DNA of 64,000 bases from Paracoccus versutus. GTDB lineage: Bacteria; Pseudomonadota; Alphaproteobacteria; Rhodobacterales; Rhodobacteraceae. The notes under the pieces are model-generated. The model was not told the origin of the DNA, made no database searches, and saw only the letters and a program-made list of their open reading frames with translations. Positions 1-8,735 of the stretch are shown piece after piece. Location: positions 1-64,000 of the forward strand of contig NZ_JRKO01000033.1 in assembly GCF_000763885.1 (NCBI RefSeq), given 5' to 3'. Each line of letters starts with the position of its first letter. Position 1 is the first letter of the stretch. The translations under genes were made by a program, and so were the position numbers.

Positions 1-957
1 ACCGCCCCCGGCGGCTGGCGTATCGGCGCGCCGGTGCCGCTGCCACGCAACTGGATCGGCCAGCGGCGCATGGCGCATCTGGCCGCCGGCGCCTTGGCCG
101 ACATCTTGCGCCAGGAACCCGCCGCGGCCGAGGCCGCGCTGATCCTGTGCCTGGCCGAGGAGGGCCGCCCCGGCCGCCCGGTGCCCGATCCCTCGGCGCT
201 GCTGCGGATGCTGTCGCAGATCCTTGGCCTGCCCGAGCGGCGGGCGCATGTGGTGGCGCATGGCCGGCCCTCGGGCTTCGTCGGGCTGGAGCGGGCGCGG
301 CGCATGATCGCGGCGGGGCAGGCGGGGCGGGTGATCCTGCTGGGGCTCGACAGCTACCTGACCGGGCCGGCGCTGGCGCATTACGCGGGGCTGGAGCGGC
401 TGCTCCAGGACGGCAACGCCGACGGCTTCATCCCCGGCGAGGCGGCGGCGGCGGTGCTGCTGGGGCCGGGCGGCGCCCTGCGGCTGACCGGGCTGGGCCT
501 GGCGCGCGAGGTGGCCTTCCTGGGCAACGGCCGGGGCGAGGGGGGCGCGGACCTGCCCCTGCGCGGCGACGGCATGGCCGCGGCCTATCGCGCCGCCCTG
601 GCCGAGGCCGAGACCGACCTTGCCCATGTCGAATACCGCATCTCGGACCTGCCGGGCGAGCAGCATTTCTTCCGCCAGGCGGCGCTGATGACCTTGCGGC
701 TGGAACGCGGCCGCTCGGCCTTCCAGGACCTGTGGAGCCCGGCCGAGAGCCTGGGCAATATCGGCGCGGCCGTGGTGCCCGCCATGCTGGGCATGGCGCT
801 GGCGGCCGTGCGCAGGGGCTATGCGCCGGGCTCGCCGGTGCTGGTCGATGCCTCGGGCGACGACGGCGCCTGCGGGGCGGCGGTGCTGCACGAGGCGCGC
901 GGCGCCGCCCGGCGCGTCTCGGCCGAGGATCGCTTTGCCACGGGGGCGGCGCGATGA
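1..957 (+). CDS. Beta-ketoacyl synthase-like protein of a T6SS cargo locus (5' partial)
   Basis: The reading frame is open from the first base of the window, so the N-terminus lies outside. What remains (about 318 residues) reads as a thiolase/ketosynthase fold: a glycine-rich segment ending in VILLGLDSYL, then a GFIPGEAAAAVLLG block and a late ESLGNIGAA block, as in the second half of ketoacyl synthases. Proteins of this kind occur in type VI secretion cargo operons beside PAAR-like proteins, where their role is not established; a structural or chaperone role is usual speculation. The stop overlaps the next start (ATGA), so the two are translationally coupled. The family call is from pattern recognition and I cannot tell whether the catalytic Cys, upstream of the window, is present. 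Confidence 0.6.
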   Translation, partial: TAPGGWRIGAPVPLPRNWIGQRRMAHLAAGALADILRQEPAAAEAALILCLAEEGRPGRPVPDPSALLRMLSQILGLPERRAHVVAHGRPSGFVGLERARRMIAAGQAGRVILLGLDSYLTGPALAHYAGLERLLQDGNADGFIPGEAAAAVLLGPGGALRLTGLGLAREVAFLGNGRGEGGADLPLRGDGMAAAYRAALAEAETDLAHVEYRISDLPGEQHFFRQAALMTLRLERGRSAFQDLWSPAESLGNIGAAVVPAMLGMALAAVRRGYAPGSPVLVDASGDDGACGAAVLHEARGAARRVSAEDRFATGAAR

Positions 958-1940
958 GCGGGGTTTTCGCCAACGGGCTGGAGATCAGCGGCAAGGCGGT
1001 CAACGCCCAGACCATCGCCGCCTTTCCCGACACCTGCTTCACCCCGCCCGAGAACCCGGCGACGCCGCCGGGCGTGCCGGTGCCCTATCCCAGCTTCGGC
1101 ATGGCCTCGGACACGGAAAACGGCACCGGGACGGTGTTCATCTGCGGCAAGACGGTGAACATCAAGAACAAGTCCGACGTCAGCCGCACCTCGGGGACCG
1201 AGGCGGGTTGCGCGGCGAAAAAGGGCATCATCACCTCGAAGAACACCGGCAAGAAATACTTCACCTCGTGGTCGAACGACGTGAAATTCGACGGCGAGCC
1301 GGTGATCCGCTTTTCCGACCTTGCCACGCACAACCATGCCTCGCCCGGCGGGCAGACGCCGCCTTTCCCCGAGATCTGCGCGGCGAACCAGGCTTTTGCC
1401 GATTGCGTGACGCTGCTGAACGAACTCGGGATGCAATTGCACGAGCACGGCAAGTCCCCTTGCGAGAATCCCAATGAATCCGAGCATTATTTCGAAAACC
1501 AGATGATGCAGACGAAGCGCAAGGATGGCAGGAACTACAAGCCCTGGAAGAACTATTCGACCAAGGGCGCGCCTTGCGTCTGCATGCAGTCCTGGCACAG
1601 GACCGATCATTCGACACCCGCCGGCAAGGACGGCCCCAAGAAGGGAACGCCGCATAATCTCAAGACCACCGCCATGCGCGACTTTCTTGAGAAGAAGCCG
1701 AATCCGACACTGGGCGAGGCGATCGACGAGACGAAAAAAGCCTATGGAGAGCACGATCCAAGGCTCAAGAAGGCGTCGGAGGAGAAGAAAGAGCAAGCTC
1801 TGGAATGTCTGGAGCTTATTCTGCTGGTCTATTTGCAGTCGGTTGCCGAAGAGGTCGAGGGCGAAGACGGCAAATCGCGCCCGCCCACCCATGCGGAAAT
1901 GCGCGGCACGACGCTGAGAGACACGACGAAGGTCTATTGA
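954..1940 (+). CDS. DUF4150 PAAR-like protein with C-terminal extension, candidate T6SS effector
   Basis: The first ~150 residues match the DUF4150/PAAR-like pattern: an early SGKAVNAQTIAAFPDTCFTPP stretch, then PYPSFGMASDTENGTGTVFICGK and a TSGTEAGCAAKKGI block. PAAR-like proteins cap the VgrG spike and carry or recruit effectors. Residues ~150-328 are a different, Cys/His- and Lys-rich extension with CVCMQSWHRTDH and GTPHNLKT motifs. They look like a metal-dependent nuclease-type toxin, but I cannot assign a family. Base composition becomes less G+C-rich in this half, which suggests a separately acquired toxin tip. The start overlaps the previous stop. The following gene is the natural immunity candidate. 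Confidence 0.65.
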   Translation: MSGVFANGLEISGKAVNAQTIAAFPDTCFTPPENPATPPGVPVPYPSFGMASDTENGTGTVFICGKTVNIKNKSDVSRTSGTEAGCAAKKGIITSKNTGKKYFTSWSNDVKFDGEPVIRFSDLATHNHASPGGQTPPFPEICAANQAFADCVTLLNELGMQLHEHGKSPCENPNESEHYFENQMMQTKRKDGRNYKPWKNYSTKGAPCVCMQSWHRTDHSTPAGKDGPKKGTPHNLKTTAMRDFLEKKPNPTLGEAIDETKKAYGEHDPRLKKASEEKKEQALECLELILLVYLQSVAEEVEGEDGKSRPPTHAEMRGTTLRDTTKVY

Positions 1941-1955
1941 ACCAGGAGGCTGGCC

Positions 1956-2882
1956 GTGGAATCCGAATATCCGTTCGACGAACTTTCCCCCGAAGAGGTG
2001 CATATCGAGGCGATCGAAGGGTTCCATCTGGGGGGCACCCGCTATTCCGCCAGCTTTGAGTTGAGCGACCAGAACAGCGAATTCGCGCGCTCGTTCCTGC
2101 TTGAGGTCGATTGCGGCGAAACCCTGACCTTCTCGATCCGTCAGCAGGTCGAGAATACCATCATGTCGCATGCCAGCCTTGGCGACGACCGCCATCTGGT
2201 GCTTCGGCTGGGCGGGCGGATGTATGACCTTACGCCCGAAGGCGATGGGATGACCTTCCTGCCCAACGGCGTCCTGCGGCGGATCTTCCATATCGATGGC
2301 GGCCCGCAATATGTGGTGGGCGATGGTGGCGTCTGCTACCTGCGCGACCGCGAGGGTTGGCAGGAAGTGCCGCCCTTGACGGATCGTGCTCTGCGGGACA
2401 TCCACGGGCCGCATCCCGAGTTGATCCATGCTTGCGGCAACGCCGGCACGCTTCTGCGCCTGCGTGACCGCCAATGGGAGGCCATCGAGATGCCTGATCA
2501 GCGCGACTTCACCGCCCTGGAGGTGGCCGATTCGGGGCATATCCACATCGGTGGTCCCGACGGGCTTGCGCTTGCGCTTCGCGATGACGAACTGGTCGAG
2601 CTTGCCGCGCCGGCGCGCGACTTTTTCGGCATTCGCAGCTTCAAGGGCCGCCGCTATTGGAGCGACGCCAACTGGGGGCTGAACATACAGGAGGGCGACA
2701 GCATCGTGCCGTTCCGAGAGCTGCGCTATGCCTTCTACATGCACGCCTCGGCCGAAAAGCTGGTGATCTCGGGTTGGAAGGAAATCTTCATCTTCGACGG
2801 CGAGAACTGGGAGGGGTTCGAGATGGGCTATGACGGCAATATCTTCCTGCGCCGGCTCGACATGGCGGATTATGGCGGCTGA
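1956..2882 (+). CDS. Hypothetical protein, candidate immunity partner of the DUF4150 effector
   Basis: Encodes 308 residues with no signal peptide or membrane segment. It starts at GTG with a strong AGGAGG at 1944-1949, 15 bases after the effector stop. The sequence is acidic and shows repeated short aromatic/Asp beta-strand units (for example VCYLRDREGW, LLRLRDRQWE, IFIFDGENWEGFE), suggesting a beta-propeller-like fold. I do not recognise a named family. Position directly downstream of a polymorphic T6SS effector candidate is the typical place for an immunity gene, so that role is inferred from context only. Its 3' end overlaps the convergent gene by 13 bases. Confidence 0.5.
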   Translation: MESEYPFDELSPEEVHIEAIEGFHLGGTRYSASFELSDQNSEFARSFLLEVDCGETLTFSIRQQVENTIMSHASLGDDRHLVLRLGGRMYDLTPEGDGMTFLPNGVLRRIFHIDGGPQYVVGDGGVCYLRDREGWQEVPPLTDRALRDIHGPHPELIHACGNAGTLLRLRDRQWEAIEMPDQRDFTALEVADSGHIHIGGPDGLALALRDDELVELAAPARDFFGIRSFKGRRYWSDANWGLNIQEGDSIVPFRELRYAFYMHASAEKLVISGWKEIFIFDGENWEGFEMGYDGNIFLRRLDMADYGG

Positions 2883-3223
2883 CCCAGCCGGCCGGCCAGA
2901 TAGGCCCTGACCTTGTCCAGGTCCAGCGCGGCCACCCGCAGCCCCTCGGCGCCGGGTTGCAGCATGCGCAGCACGAACAACTCGCCCGGTTCGGGATATT
3001 CGGCCATGCGCGCCTCGGCCATGCGCAGCCCCTCGGCGCCGGCCAGGCGCAGCCCGTCCAGATGCGCCTCCAGCCGCTCCAGCAGGCGGGCGATGCGCAG
3101 GGCGTCCATCTCGGGGTTTTCCTCGGGGAAAAGCATCGCCCGGTCGTAGAGCGTCCACAGGAAGGCCGCCTGCTCGGCGTGCTGGCGCAGGATCTCGGGC
3201 AGGGCGGGGGCGGGCGGATACAT
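2870..3223 (-). CDS. Short TIGR02270-like T6SS-associated protein, probably truncated
   Basis: Encodes 117 residues. Residues ~8-60 (LPEILRQHAEQAAFLW, ARLLERLEAHLDGLRLAGAEG) match the N-terminal block of the TIGR02270 family, which is found in T6SS loci and normally runs to about 400 residues. Here the protein ends soon after this block, inside the tail of the convergent candidate immunity gene, so it looks like a 3'-truncated copy; a genuine short paralogue is the alternative. The ATG overlaps the TGA of the DUF6484 gene, so the two minus-strand genes are coupled. Confidence 0.55.
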   Translation of the reverse strand: MYPPAPALPEILRQHAEQAAFLWTLYDRAMLFPEENPEMDALRIARLLERLEAHLDGLRLAGAEGLRMAEARMAEYPEPGELFVLRMLQPGAEGLRVAALDLDKVRAYLAGRLGQPP

Positions 3224-3639
3224 CAGTTCAGGTTGATCGAGCCGCCCCGGATGCGGTTCGCCGCCGAGGCGTGGCTGACCAGATAGGTGCCGCGGATGGT
3301 GATATGGCCGTCCGCCTCCATCACGATCGAGGCCTTGCCGCAGCGCAATTCGATCCGTTGCCGGGCGGTGATGCGCAAGGGCTCGCCATCGGCCACCGCC
3401 ACCGGCCCGGCGGGCATGGCCGAGACGATGCGGCCGATCACCAGCGGCCGGGCCGCGTCGCCATCCTCGAACAGGATGGCAAGCTCGATGCCGATGTCGC
3501 CCGGATCGAAACGCACCAGGCTGCGCGCCGGGACCGCCTGGGCCGAGGGATTGCCGGGAAAGACCACCAGCGGCCGCCCCTTTTCCAGGCCCAGCAGCAT
3601 GCCGATCACCACGCCGCCGCGAACATCCTCGCCGATCAT
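3223..3639 (-). CDS. DUF6484 domain protein (T6SS-associated)
   Basis: Encodes 138 residues of all-beta character. Recognisable blocks are a start with GVVIGMLLG, then PLVVFPGNPSAQAVPARS, AILFEDGDAARPLVIGRI and a C-terminal ELRCGKASIVMEADGHITIR segment ending in RIRGGSINLN. This is the DUF6484 pattern of small proteins encoded next to VgrG, PAAR and TIGR02270 genes in type VI clusters. A role in spike or cargo assembly is assumed for the family but unproven. It is the first gene of a two-gene minus-strand unit with the TIGR02270-like fragment and lies convergent to the effector/immunity pair. Confidence 0.65.
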   Translation of the reverse strand: MIGEDVRGGVVIGMLLGLEKGRPLVVFPGNPSAQAVPARSLVRFDPGDIGIELAILFEDGDAARPLVIGRIVSAMPAGPVAVADGEPLRITARQRIELRCGKASIVMEADGHITIRGTYLVSHASAANRIRGGSINLN

Positions 3640-3729
3640 GCCCAGCCCTCCGCCCCGGCTGCGGCGATGATAGCATGGCCGGGGCCCGAGTTCACCGGCT
3701 TTCGCGGCCTGGCCCGCCTGTGCGAGGGG

Positions 3730-4524
3730 CTATGGCCCGGCGATGCGGCGCAGGAAATCCGTCAGCCGGTGGCGGGCGGCGAAACCGCCGCAGAAGGACG
3801 AAAAGATCGCGCGGAGCTGCTGATCGCTGTGGTCCTGACCCAGCGTGCCGTAATCCCGCCCCTCCACCAGCTCCGTGCCGAGCTTTTCGGACAGGACGGG
3901 CTTGCCGGCGAGATACGAGGACAGCAGCCGCGGATATTCGGTATAGATGCCATCGGCGAAATGGATGTTGACCACGCCGCGGCTGTCGCAGACGGCCTTG
4001 TGCAGGTCTGCGCCATAGGTCTCGGACAGCACGTGGCAATGATCCTTGGGCAGCCGGGCCAGGATCTTGGCCCTGCGGTCGTTGAGGGCGCCGAAGAACA
4101 CCGGCGGGCGTTGCCCGGCCCGATAGGGCACCGGCCGGCAGGGAAAGACATGCGGGCCGAACAGCACCCGGCGCCGCAGAAAGCCGGGAAGCCATCGGTA
4201 ATAGGGGGCGTTGGCGGGGCTGAGGTCCAGGATGAGGTGATAGAACAGCAGTTGTTTCAGCAACCGCCGTGGGCGAGGCTTTCTCCACATCGCACGGCCG
4301 TCTTCGTCGAAGTAATGTTCGGTCTGGATGCCGAGCCGCAGCCCCCTGCGGAACAGGGCGGGGCCGAATTTCCGATGGATGCCGACATAGATGTTGATCC
4401 GGGCGGCGGGAAGGTTTTCCGCCCGGATGCCGGCCAGCATGTCGCGGGCGAACTGATCGAGGACGGGATGATTGGAAAAGACGGTCAGGGAGCCGATCTT
4501 GTGTTCCCGAACCGGATCACCCAT
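3730..4524 (-). CDS. Hypothetical protein, possibly glycosyltransferase-like
   Basis: Encodes 264 residues, soluble, with a basic middle (RKPRPRRLLKQLL). The C-terminal half has VVNIHFADGIYTEYPRLLSSYLAGKPVLSE, a layout often seen in CgeB- or GT1-like glycosyltransferases, where the ExPRLLSxxxAG segment lies near the sugar-nucleotide site. The N-terminal half is not recognisable. The start is supported by a purine-rich ACGAGG about six bases upstream. It stands alone between the T6SS module and rpmB. The glycosyltransferase idea rests on one motif and should be treated as a guess. Confidence 0.4.
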   Translation of the reverse strand: MGDPVREHKIGSLTVFSNHPVLDQFARDMLAGIRAENLPAARINIYVGIHRKFGPALFRRGLRLGIQTEHYFDEDGRAMWRKPRPRRLLKQLLFYHLILDLSPANAPYYRWLPGFLRRRVLFGPHVFPCRPVPYRAGQRPPVFFGALNDRRAKILARLPKDHCHVLSETYGADLHKAVCDSRGVVNIHFADGIYTEYPRLLSSYLAGKPVLSEKLGTELVEGRDYGTLGQDHSDQQLRAIFSSFCGGFAARHRLTDFLRRIAGP

Positions 4525-4783
4525 CGCGGCCTCGTCTGGAAAAGCCTGCTTGCCGTTTCATGCCCCGGCCGCCGTCGATGCCGGGCGGGACAGGGCCGGA
4601 CAGGATGTGCCCGCCGACCCTGGGGACCGCGCGGGACATCGTGCGGGACGATGCCGCCCATCCGCGACGGGGCGGCTGTGGCGCGTTCCGATGCCGGGCC
4701 GGGGCATATGCAAAGGCCCCGCCGTTGCCGGCAGGGCGCATCGCATGGGACCGGCCCCGAATCGGCGCCACGGTCGAAGGGGA

Positions 4784-5059
4784 TCAGGCTTTCGCCAGTT
4801 CGCGCTTGATCTTCAGCGCGCGGTCGGACAGTTCCGCGTCCTTGGCCTTCGCCAGGAAGGCGTCCAGGCCGCCGCGGTGATCGACCGAGCGCAGGGCCGC
4901 GGCCGAGATGCGCAGCTGGTAGCTGCGGCCCAGCTTTTCCGACAGCAGCGAGACTTCGTTCAGGTTGGGCAGAAACCGGCGGCGGGTCTTGTTGTTGGCG
5001 TGGGAGACGTTGTTGCCGCTCATCGGGCCCTTGCCGGTCAGTTCGCAAACGCGCGACAT
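4784..5059 (-). CDS. rpmB: 50S ribosomal protein L28
   Basis: Encodes 91 residues with the L28 hallmarks: an N-terminal [29 protein letters not shown] block, a [13 protein letters not shown] strand and a C-terminal [12 protein letters not shown] helix. Length is that of alphaproteobacterial L28. It is a structural component of the large ribosomal subunit. The ATG at 5057-5059 opens directly on the conserved MSRVCE start. It appears monocistronic, with about 155 bases upstream to ogt and about 260 non-coding bases downstream. Confidence 0.97.
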   Translation of the reverse strand: MSRVCELTGKGPMSGNNVSHANNKTRRRFLPNLNEVSLLSEKLGRSYQLRISAAALRSVDHRGGLDAFLAKAKDAELSDRALKIKRELAKA

Positions 5060-5214
5060 GATCTTGTTCCTTCGATTCGATCCTGCACGGGCGGCTGCCC
5101 GCAATATGAAAGGGCGCCGCGTGGCAGCGCCCGGAAATCCGTTTGCGCGGAATAAAGCGAGACGGGGGGCGCGTCAAGCGTTTTCGCCGGGCCGTCCGCT
5201 GCCGCCGCGGCGCT

Positions 5215-5805
5215 TCATGCGGCGAAATGCGTGGATTCATGCGCGATCAGCGCCTGCTTGCGCCACAGCCCGCCGCCATAGCCGGTCAGGGCGCCGTCCG
5301 AGCCGATCACCCGGTGGCAGGGAATCACCACCGCGAAGGGGTTGGCGCCGTTGGCCCGCGCCACGGCGCGGATGGCCGTGGGCCGGCCGATGCGCCGCGC
5401 CAGCTCGGCATAGCTGATGGTCCGGCCTGCGGGGATCTGTTGCAGATCCTGCCAGACCCGGTTCTGGAAAGGGGTGCCGGACAGCGCCAGCGGCAGCTCG
5501 AACCCGGCGCAACGGCCCGAGAAATAGGCCGAAAGCTGCGCCTGGGCGCGGTCGGTGACGGCGGTGCGGCCGCAGCCGATCGCGGCCCTCGCGCGCCGTG
5601 CCGCCCGGCGCAGCCCCGCCCCGAGCCGGGCGGGGTCGGCAAATTCCAGCAGGTGCAGGTGCGCGTCGTCGGCCAGGGCGACCATGCCGCCCAGGGGCGT
5701 ATCGATCCAGCCCGCCAGCAGCCGGGCATCCGGCGCCGGGGCCTGGCCCAGCAGTGCCGGCAGGGCCTGGCGGAAATCCTGCGCGTCTTCCAGCGCGGCG
5801 CTCAT
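5215..5805 (-). CDS. ogt: Methylated-DNA--protein-cysteine methyltransferase
   Basis: Encodes 196 residues. It carries the suicide-enzyme active site PCHRV with the acceptor Cys near residue 163, preceded by ARANGANPFAVVI and followed by GYGGGLWRKQALIAHE. The protein directly reverses O6-alkylguanine in DNA by transferring the alkyl group to its own Cys. The N-terminal half (LAGWIDTPLGGMVALAD, FELPLALSGTPFQNRVW) fits the Ogt/Ada C-terminal family. The start overlaps the meaB stop (ATGA), so the genes are co-transcribed. No Ada-type zinc Cys cluster is seen, so it is a repair enzyme rather than the adaptive-response activator. Confidence 0.92.
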   Translation of the reverse strand: MSAALEDAQDFRQALPALLGQAPAPDARLLAGWIDTPLGGMVALADDAHLHLLEFADPARLGAGLRRAARRARAAIGCGRTAVTDRAQAQLSAYFSGRCAGFELPLALSGTPFQNRVWQDLQQIPAGRTISYAELARRIGRPTAIRAVARANGANPFAVVIPCHRVIGSDGALTGYGGGLWRKQALIAHESTHFAA

Positions 5806-6812
5806 GCGCCCTGCAGCGACCGGGGGCGGGACGATCCGGCCTCGGGCGCGGCCAGCCAGTCCAGAATCTGCGCCGCCGCCGAATCGGGGTCGCTTTCGCC
5901 CCGCGCCACCGCGTCGCCCATCTCGCGCAGCCGGGCGCGCACCTCGGGCCGGTCGAGCCGCGCCAGGAGCCCGGCGCGCAGCTCGGACAGGAACCAGTGC
6001 CGCGCCTGCTCGGCCCGGCGGGCGTCGAAATGCCCGTGCTCGCGCCGCCAGTCGGCCAGCCAGGTCATGTTGGCCCAGGCCTTTTCCAGCCCCTCGCCGG
6101 TATAGGCGGAAACCGGCAGCGCCTTGGGGAACCCCTCGGGGTCGTAGGGGCGCTTGCGCAAGAGCCGCAGCGCGCCGGCGTAATCGGCCACCGTGCGCAT
6201 CGCGGTCTCGCGCAGATCGCCGTCGGCCTTGTTGACCAGGATGATGTCGGCGATCTCCATGATGCCGCGCTTGACGCCCTGCAGCTCGTCGCCGCCGGCG
6301 GGGGCGAGCAGCAGGATGAACAGGTCCGACATCTCGGCCACCAGGGTTTCGCTTTGCCCGACGCCCACCGTCTCGATCAGCACCACGTCGAAGCCGGCCG
6401 CCTCGCAGAGCCGCACGGTTTCGCGGGTGCGCCGGGCGACGCCGCCGAGCTCCGCGCGCGAGGGCGAGGGGCGGATGAAGGCGTTCGGGTCGCGCGAGAG
6501 CGTTTCCATCCGGGTCTTGTCGCCCAGGATCGAGCCGCCCGAGCGCGCCGAGCTGGGGTCGACGGCCAGGACCGCGACCTTGAGGCCCTGCGCGGTCAGC
6601 ATCTTGCCGAAGGCCTCGATGAAGGTGGACTTGCCGACCCCCGGCGTGCCCGACAGGCCGATGCGCAGGGCCTGCCGCTCGGGCAGCGCGGCCAGCAGCG
6701 CGACGGCGCGGGCGCGGTGGTCGGGGCGGGTGCTTTCGATCAGCGTGATCGCGCGGGACAGCGCGCGGCGATTGCCCTGCGTCAGGGGTTCGGTCAGTTC
6801 GTCCATGCCCAT
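5802..6812 (-). CDS. meaB: MeaB/ArgK-type GTPase, methylmalonyl-CoA mutase chaperone
   Basis: Encodes 336 residues of the SIMIBI-class G3E GTPase family. The P-loop GTPGVGKST is at residues 55-63, followed by AVDPSSARSGGSILGDKTRM and the NKADG guanine-specificity motif. MeaB protects and reactivates adenosylcobalamin-dependent methylmalonyl-CoA mutase (or ethylmalonyl-CoA mutase in Rhodobacterales) and gates cofactor loading. Two ATGs lie six bases apart (6812 and 6806); an AAGGA upstream fits either. It overlaps ogt, which has no obvious functional link. The mutase genes are not in this window. Confidence 0.93.
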   Translation of the reverse strand: MGMDELTEPLTQGNRRALSRAITLIESTRPDHRARAVALLAALPERQALRIGLSGTPGVGKSTFIEAFGKMLTAQGLKVAVLAVDPSSARSGGSILGDKTRMETLSRDPNAFIRPSPSRAELGGVARRTRETVRLCEAAGFDVVLIETVGVGQSETLVAEMSDLFILLLAPAGGDELQGVKRGIMEIADIILVNKADGDLRETAMRTVADYAGALRLLRKRPYDPEGFPKALPVSAYTGEGLEKAWANMTWLADWRREHGHFDARRAEQARHWFLSELRAGLLARLDRPEVRARLREMGDAVARGESDPDSAAAQILDWLAAPEAGSSRPRSLQGA

Positions 6813-6832
6813 CCCGGCTGCATCCTTGCGAC

Positions 6833-6884
6833 GCGGGGGCCGACTGCCCCCGCACCCCCGTGGATATTTCCACACGGAAGACAT
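6833..6884 (+). repeat. Dispersed hairpin-GATATTT intergenic repeat, copy 1
   Basis: A G-rich/C-rich hairpin (GGGGGC ... GCCCCC) is followed by CACCCCCG, the core TGGATATTT and a tail ending in GGAAGA. The same architecture recurs at four other places in the window. This copy sits between the divergent meaB and SoxS-like genes, so it cannot be a simple 3' terminator for either. Confidence 0.7.
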
Positions 6885-6951
6885 GTAAACGCCGGGCCGT
6901 TGTGGTGGAAGGGTGCGTGGGGTAGGTCTGGCGCGGGAAACGGAGCGGGTC

Positions 6952-7311
6952 ATGCTGACACGGCGGGCGATTCTGGCCGGGATGGCGGCGGCGATGGCGG
7001 CGGGGCCGGTGGCGGCGGCGGCCGGGTTGCAGTTGCTGATGGTGCGGCGCCGGGGCTGCGTCTATTGCGCGCAATGGGATCGCGAGATCGCTCCGGTCTA
7101 TGCGCGGCATCCCGAGGGGCGGGCGGCGCCGCTGCTGATGGTCGACCGGGACGGGCCCTGGCCCGACGGGCTGGTGCTGGCGCGGCGGCCCTGGCTGACG
7201 CCCACCTTCATCCTGCTGCAAGGCGGGGTCGAGCAGGTGCGCGTCGAGGGCTATCCGGGGCGGGAGCGGTTCTTCGGGGTCTTGCGCGACATGCTGGCTG
7301 CGGCGGGTTGA
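6952..7311 (+). CDS. SoxS-like periplasmic thioredoxin-fold protein
   Basis: Encodes 119 residues. The N-terminus (MLTRRAILAGMAAAMAAGPVAAAA) is a Tat-like or Sec signal sequence, so the mature protein should be periplasmic. A CVYC redox motif follows at about residue 45, and a cis-Pro segment (RPWLTPTFILLQGG) marks a thioredoxin fold. This matches the small SoxS-type thioredoxins of Rhodobacterales, which reduce partner proteins of the periplasm. The ATG at 6952 is chosen because it starts the signal peptide. No sox sulfur-oxidation genes are nearby, so a general periplasmic reductant role is as likely. Confidence 0.72.
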   Translation: MLTRRAILAGMAAAMAAGPVAAAAGLQLLMVRRRGCVYCAQWDREIAPVYARHPEGRAAPLLMVDRDGPWPDGLVLARRPWLTPTFILLQGGVEQVRVEGYPGRERFFGVLRDMLAAAG

Positions 7312-7386
7312 GGGGGCGGGCTGAGGCTTTCGCCTTGCGCCGCTTTGGGTTATCCGGGGCCGCGTAACCTGCCAGAGGAATGGGCC

Positions 7387-8679
7387 ATGCACGACATCCG
7401 CGCCATCCGCGAAAACCCCGCCGCCTTCGACGCTGCGCTTGGCTTGCGCAACATGGCCCCGGTTTCGCCCGAGATCCTGTCGCTGGATGCCGACCGCCGG
7501 TCCCGCATCGCCGCCGCCGAGACCGCGCAGGCCGAGCAGAACCGGGCCAGCAAGGAGGCCGGCGCCGCCAAGGGCCGCGGCGATGATGCCGAGTTCCAGC
7601 GGCTGCGCGCCCTGGTGAGCGCCAAGAAGGACGAGACCGCCCGGCTGCAGGCCGAGGCCGCGGGGCTGGACGCGAAACTGCGCGAGTTGTTGCTGGCCGT
7701 TCCGAACCTGCCCCTGGAGAGCGTGCCGGCGGGCCAGGACGAGGATGACAATGTCGAGATCCGGCGCTGGGGCGAGCCGCGTGCCTTCGACTTTGCCCCG
7801 CGCGAGCATTTCGAGATCGCGGGTGCCCGCCCCGGCATGGATTTCGAGACCGCCGCCAAGCTTTCGGGCGCGCGTTTCGTGGTGCTGAAGGGCGGCGTCG
7901 CCCGCATCCATCGCGCGCTGGCGCAGTTCATGCTGGACCTGCATGTCGCCGAGCATGGGCTGGAAGAGACCTGGGCGCCGGTGCTGGTCCTGTCCGAGAT
8001 GATGGAGGGCACCGGGCAATTGCCGAAATTCGGCGAGGACAGCTATCAGACCCGCGAGGGCTGGTGGCTGATCCCGACATCCGAGGTCACGCTGACCAAT
8101 ACCGTGAACGGCGACCTGGTCGATCATGCCAGCCTGCCGCGGCGCCTGGTGGCGCATAGCCAGTGCTTCCGGTCCGAGGCCGGCAGTGCCGGGCGCGACA
8201 CCGCGGGAATGCTGCGCCAGCACCAGTTCGAGAAGGTCGAGATGGTCTCGATCACCGATGCGGAATCGGGGGTGGCGGAACATGCCCGCATGACCCGCTG
8301 TGCCGAGACGGTGCTGGAGCGGCTGGGCCTGCCCTATCGCACCATCGTGCTGTGCGGCGGCGACATGGGCTTCGGCGCCCGCATCACCCATGACCTGGAA
8401 GTCTGGCTGCCGGGGCAGGGCCGGTATCGCGAGATTTCCTCGGTCAGCTATTGCGGCGATTTCCAGGCGCGGCGGATGAATGCGCGCTATCGCCCGGCCG
8501 GCGGCGGCAAGCCCGAGTTCGTCCATACGCTGAACGGCTCGGGCCTGGCGGTGGGGCGCACGCTGATCGCGGTGCTGGAGAACGGCCAGCAGGCGGACGG
8601 CTCGGTCCTGCTGCCCGAGGCGCTGCACCCCTATCTGGGCGGCCGGACGCGGCTGGGCGCGGACGGCGTGCTGGCGTGA
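7387..8679 (+). CDS. serS: Seryl-tRNA synthetase
   Basis: Encodes 430 residues, the usual length for bacterial SerRS. Class II motif 2 is seen as [25 protein letters not shown], and motif 3 as [20 protein letters not shown]. The N-terminal ~110 residues form the long Ala/Glu/Arg-rich coiled-coil arm that contacts tRNA-Ser. The enzyme charges tRNA-Ser (and tRNA-Sec) with serine. The start ATG at 7387 follows an AGAGGA site at about 7374-7379 and opens on the conserved [11 protein letters not shown]. Confidence 0.98.
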   Translation: MHDIRAIRENPAAFDAALGLRNMAPVSPEILSLDADRRSRIAAAETAQAEQNRASKEAGAAKGRGDDAEFQRLRALVSAKKDETARLQAEAAGLDAKLRELLLAVPNLPLESVPAGQDEDDNVEIRRWGEPRAFDFAPREHFEIAGARPGMDFETAAKLSGARFVVLKGGVARIHRALAQFMLDLHVAEHGLEETWAPVLVLSEMMEGTGQLPKFGEDSYQTREGWWLIPTSEVTLTNTVNGDLVDHASLPRRLVAHSQCFRSEAGSAGRDTAGMLRQHQFEKVEMVSITDAESGVAEHARMTRCAETVLERLGLPYRTIVLCGGDMGFGARITHDLEVWLPGQGRYREISSVSYCGDFQARRMNARYRPAGGGKPEFVHTLNGSGLAVGRTLIAVLENGQQADGSVLLPEALHPYLGGRTRLGADGVLA

Positions 8680-8735
8680 ATTAACAAAAGATAGATCGCG
8701 CGAAACCCGCCGCGAGCGGGCGGCGTTTCCTGCCC

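Noticed and set aside
5802..6953. A longer N-terminus for MeaB starting at 6953
   Set aside because: The extra residues translate the dispersed repeat and overlap the divergent SoxS-like start; the family start is at 6812 or 6806.
5215..8628. A long minus-strand frame running from ogt across meaB into serS
   Set aside because: Only its end (ogt, 5215-5805) is real; the rest is out of frame with meaB and antisense to serS.
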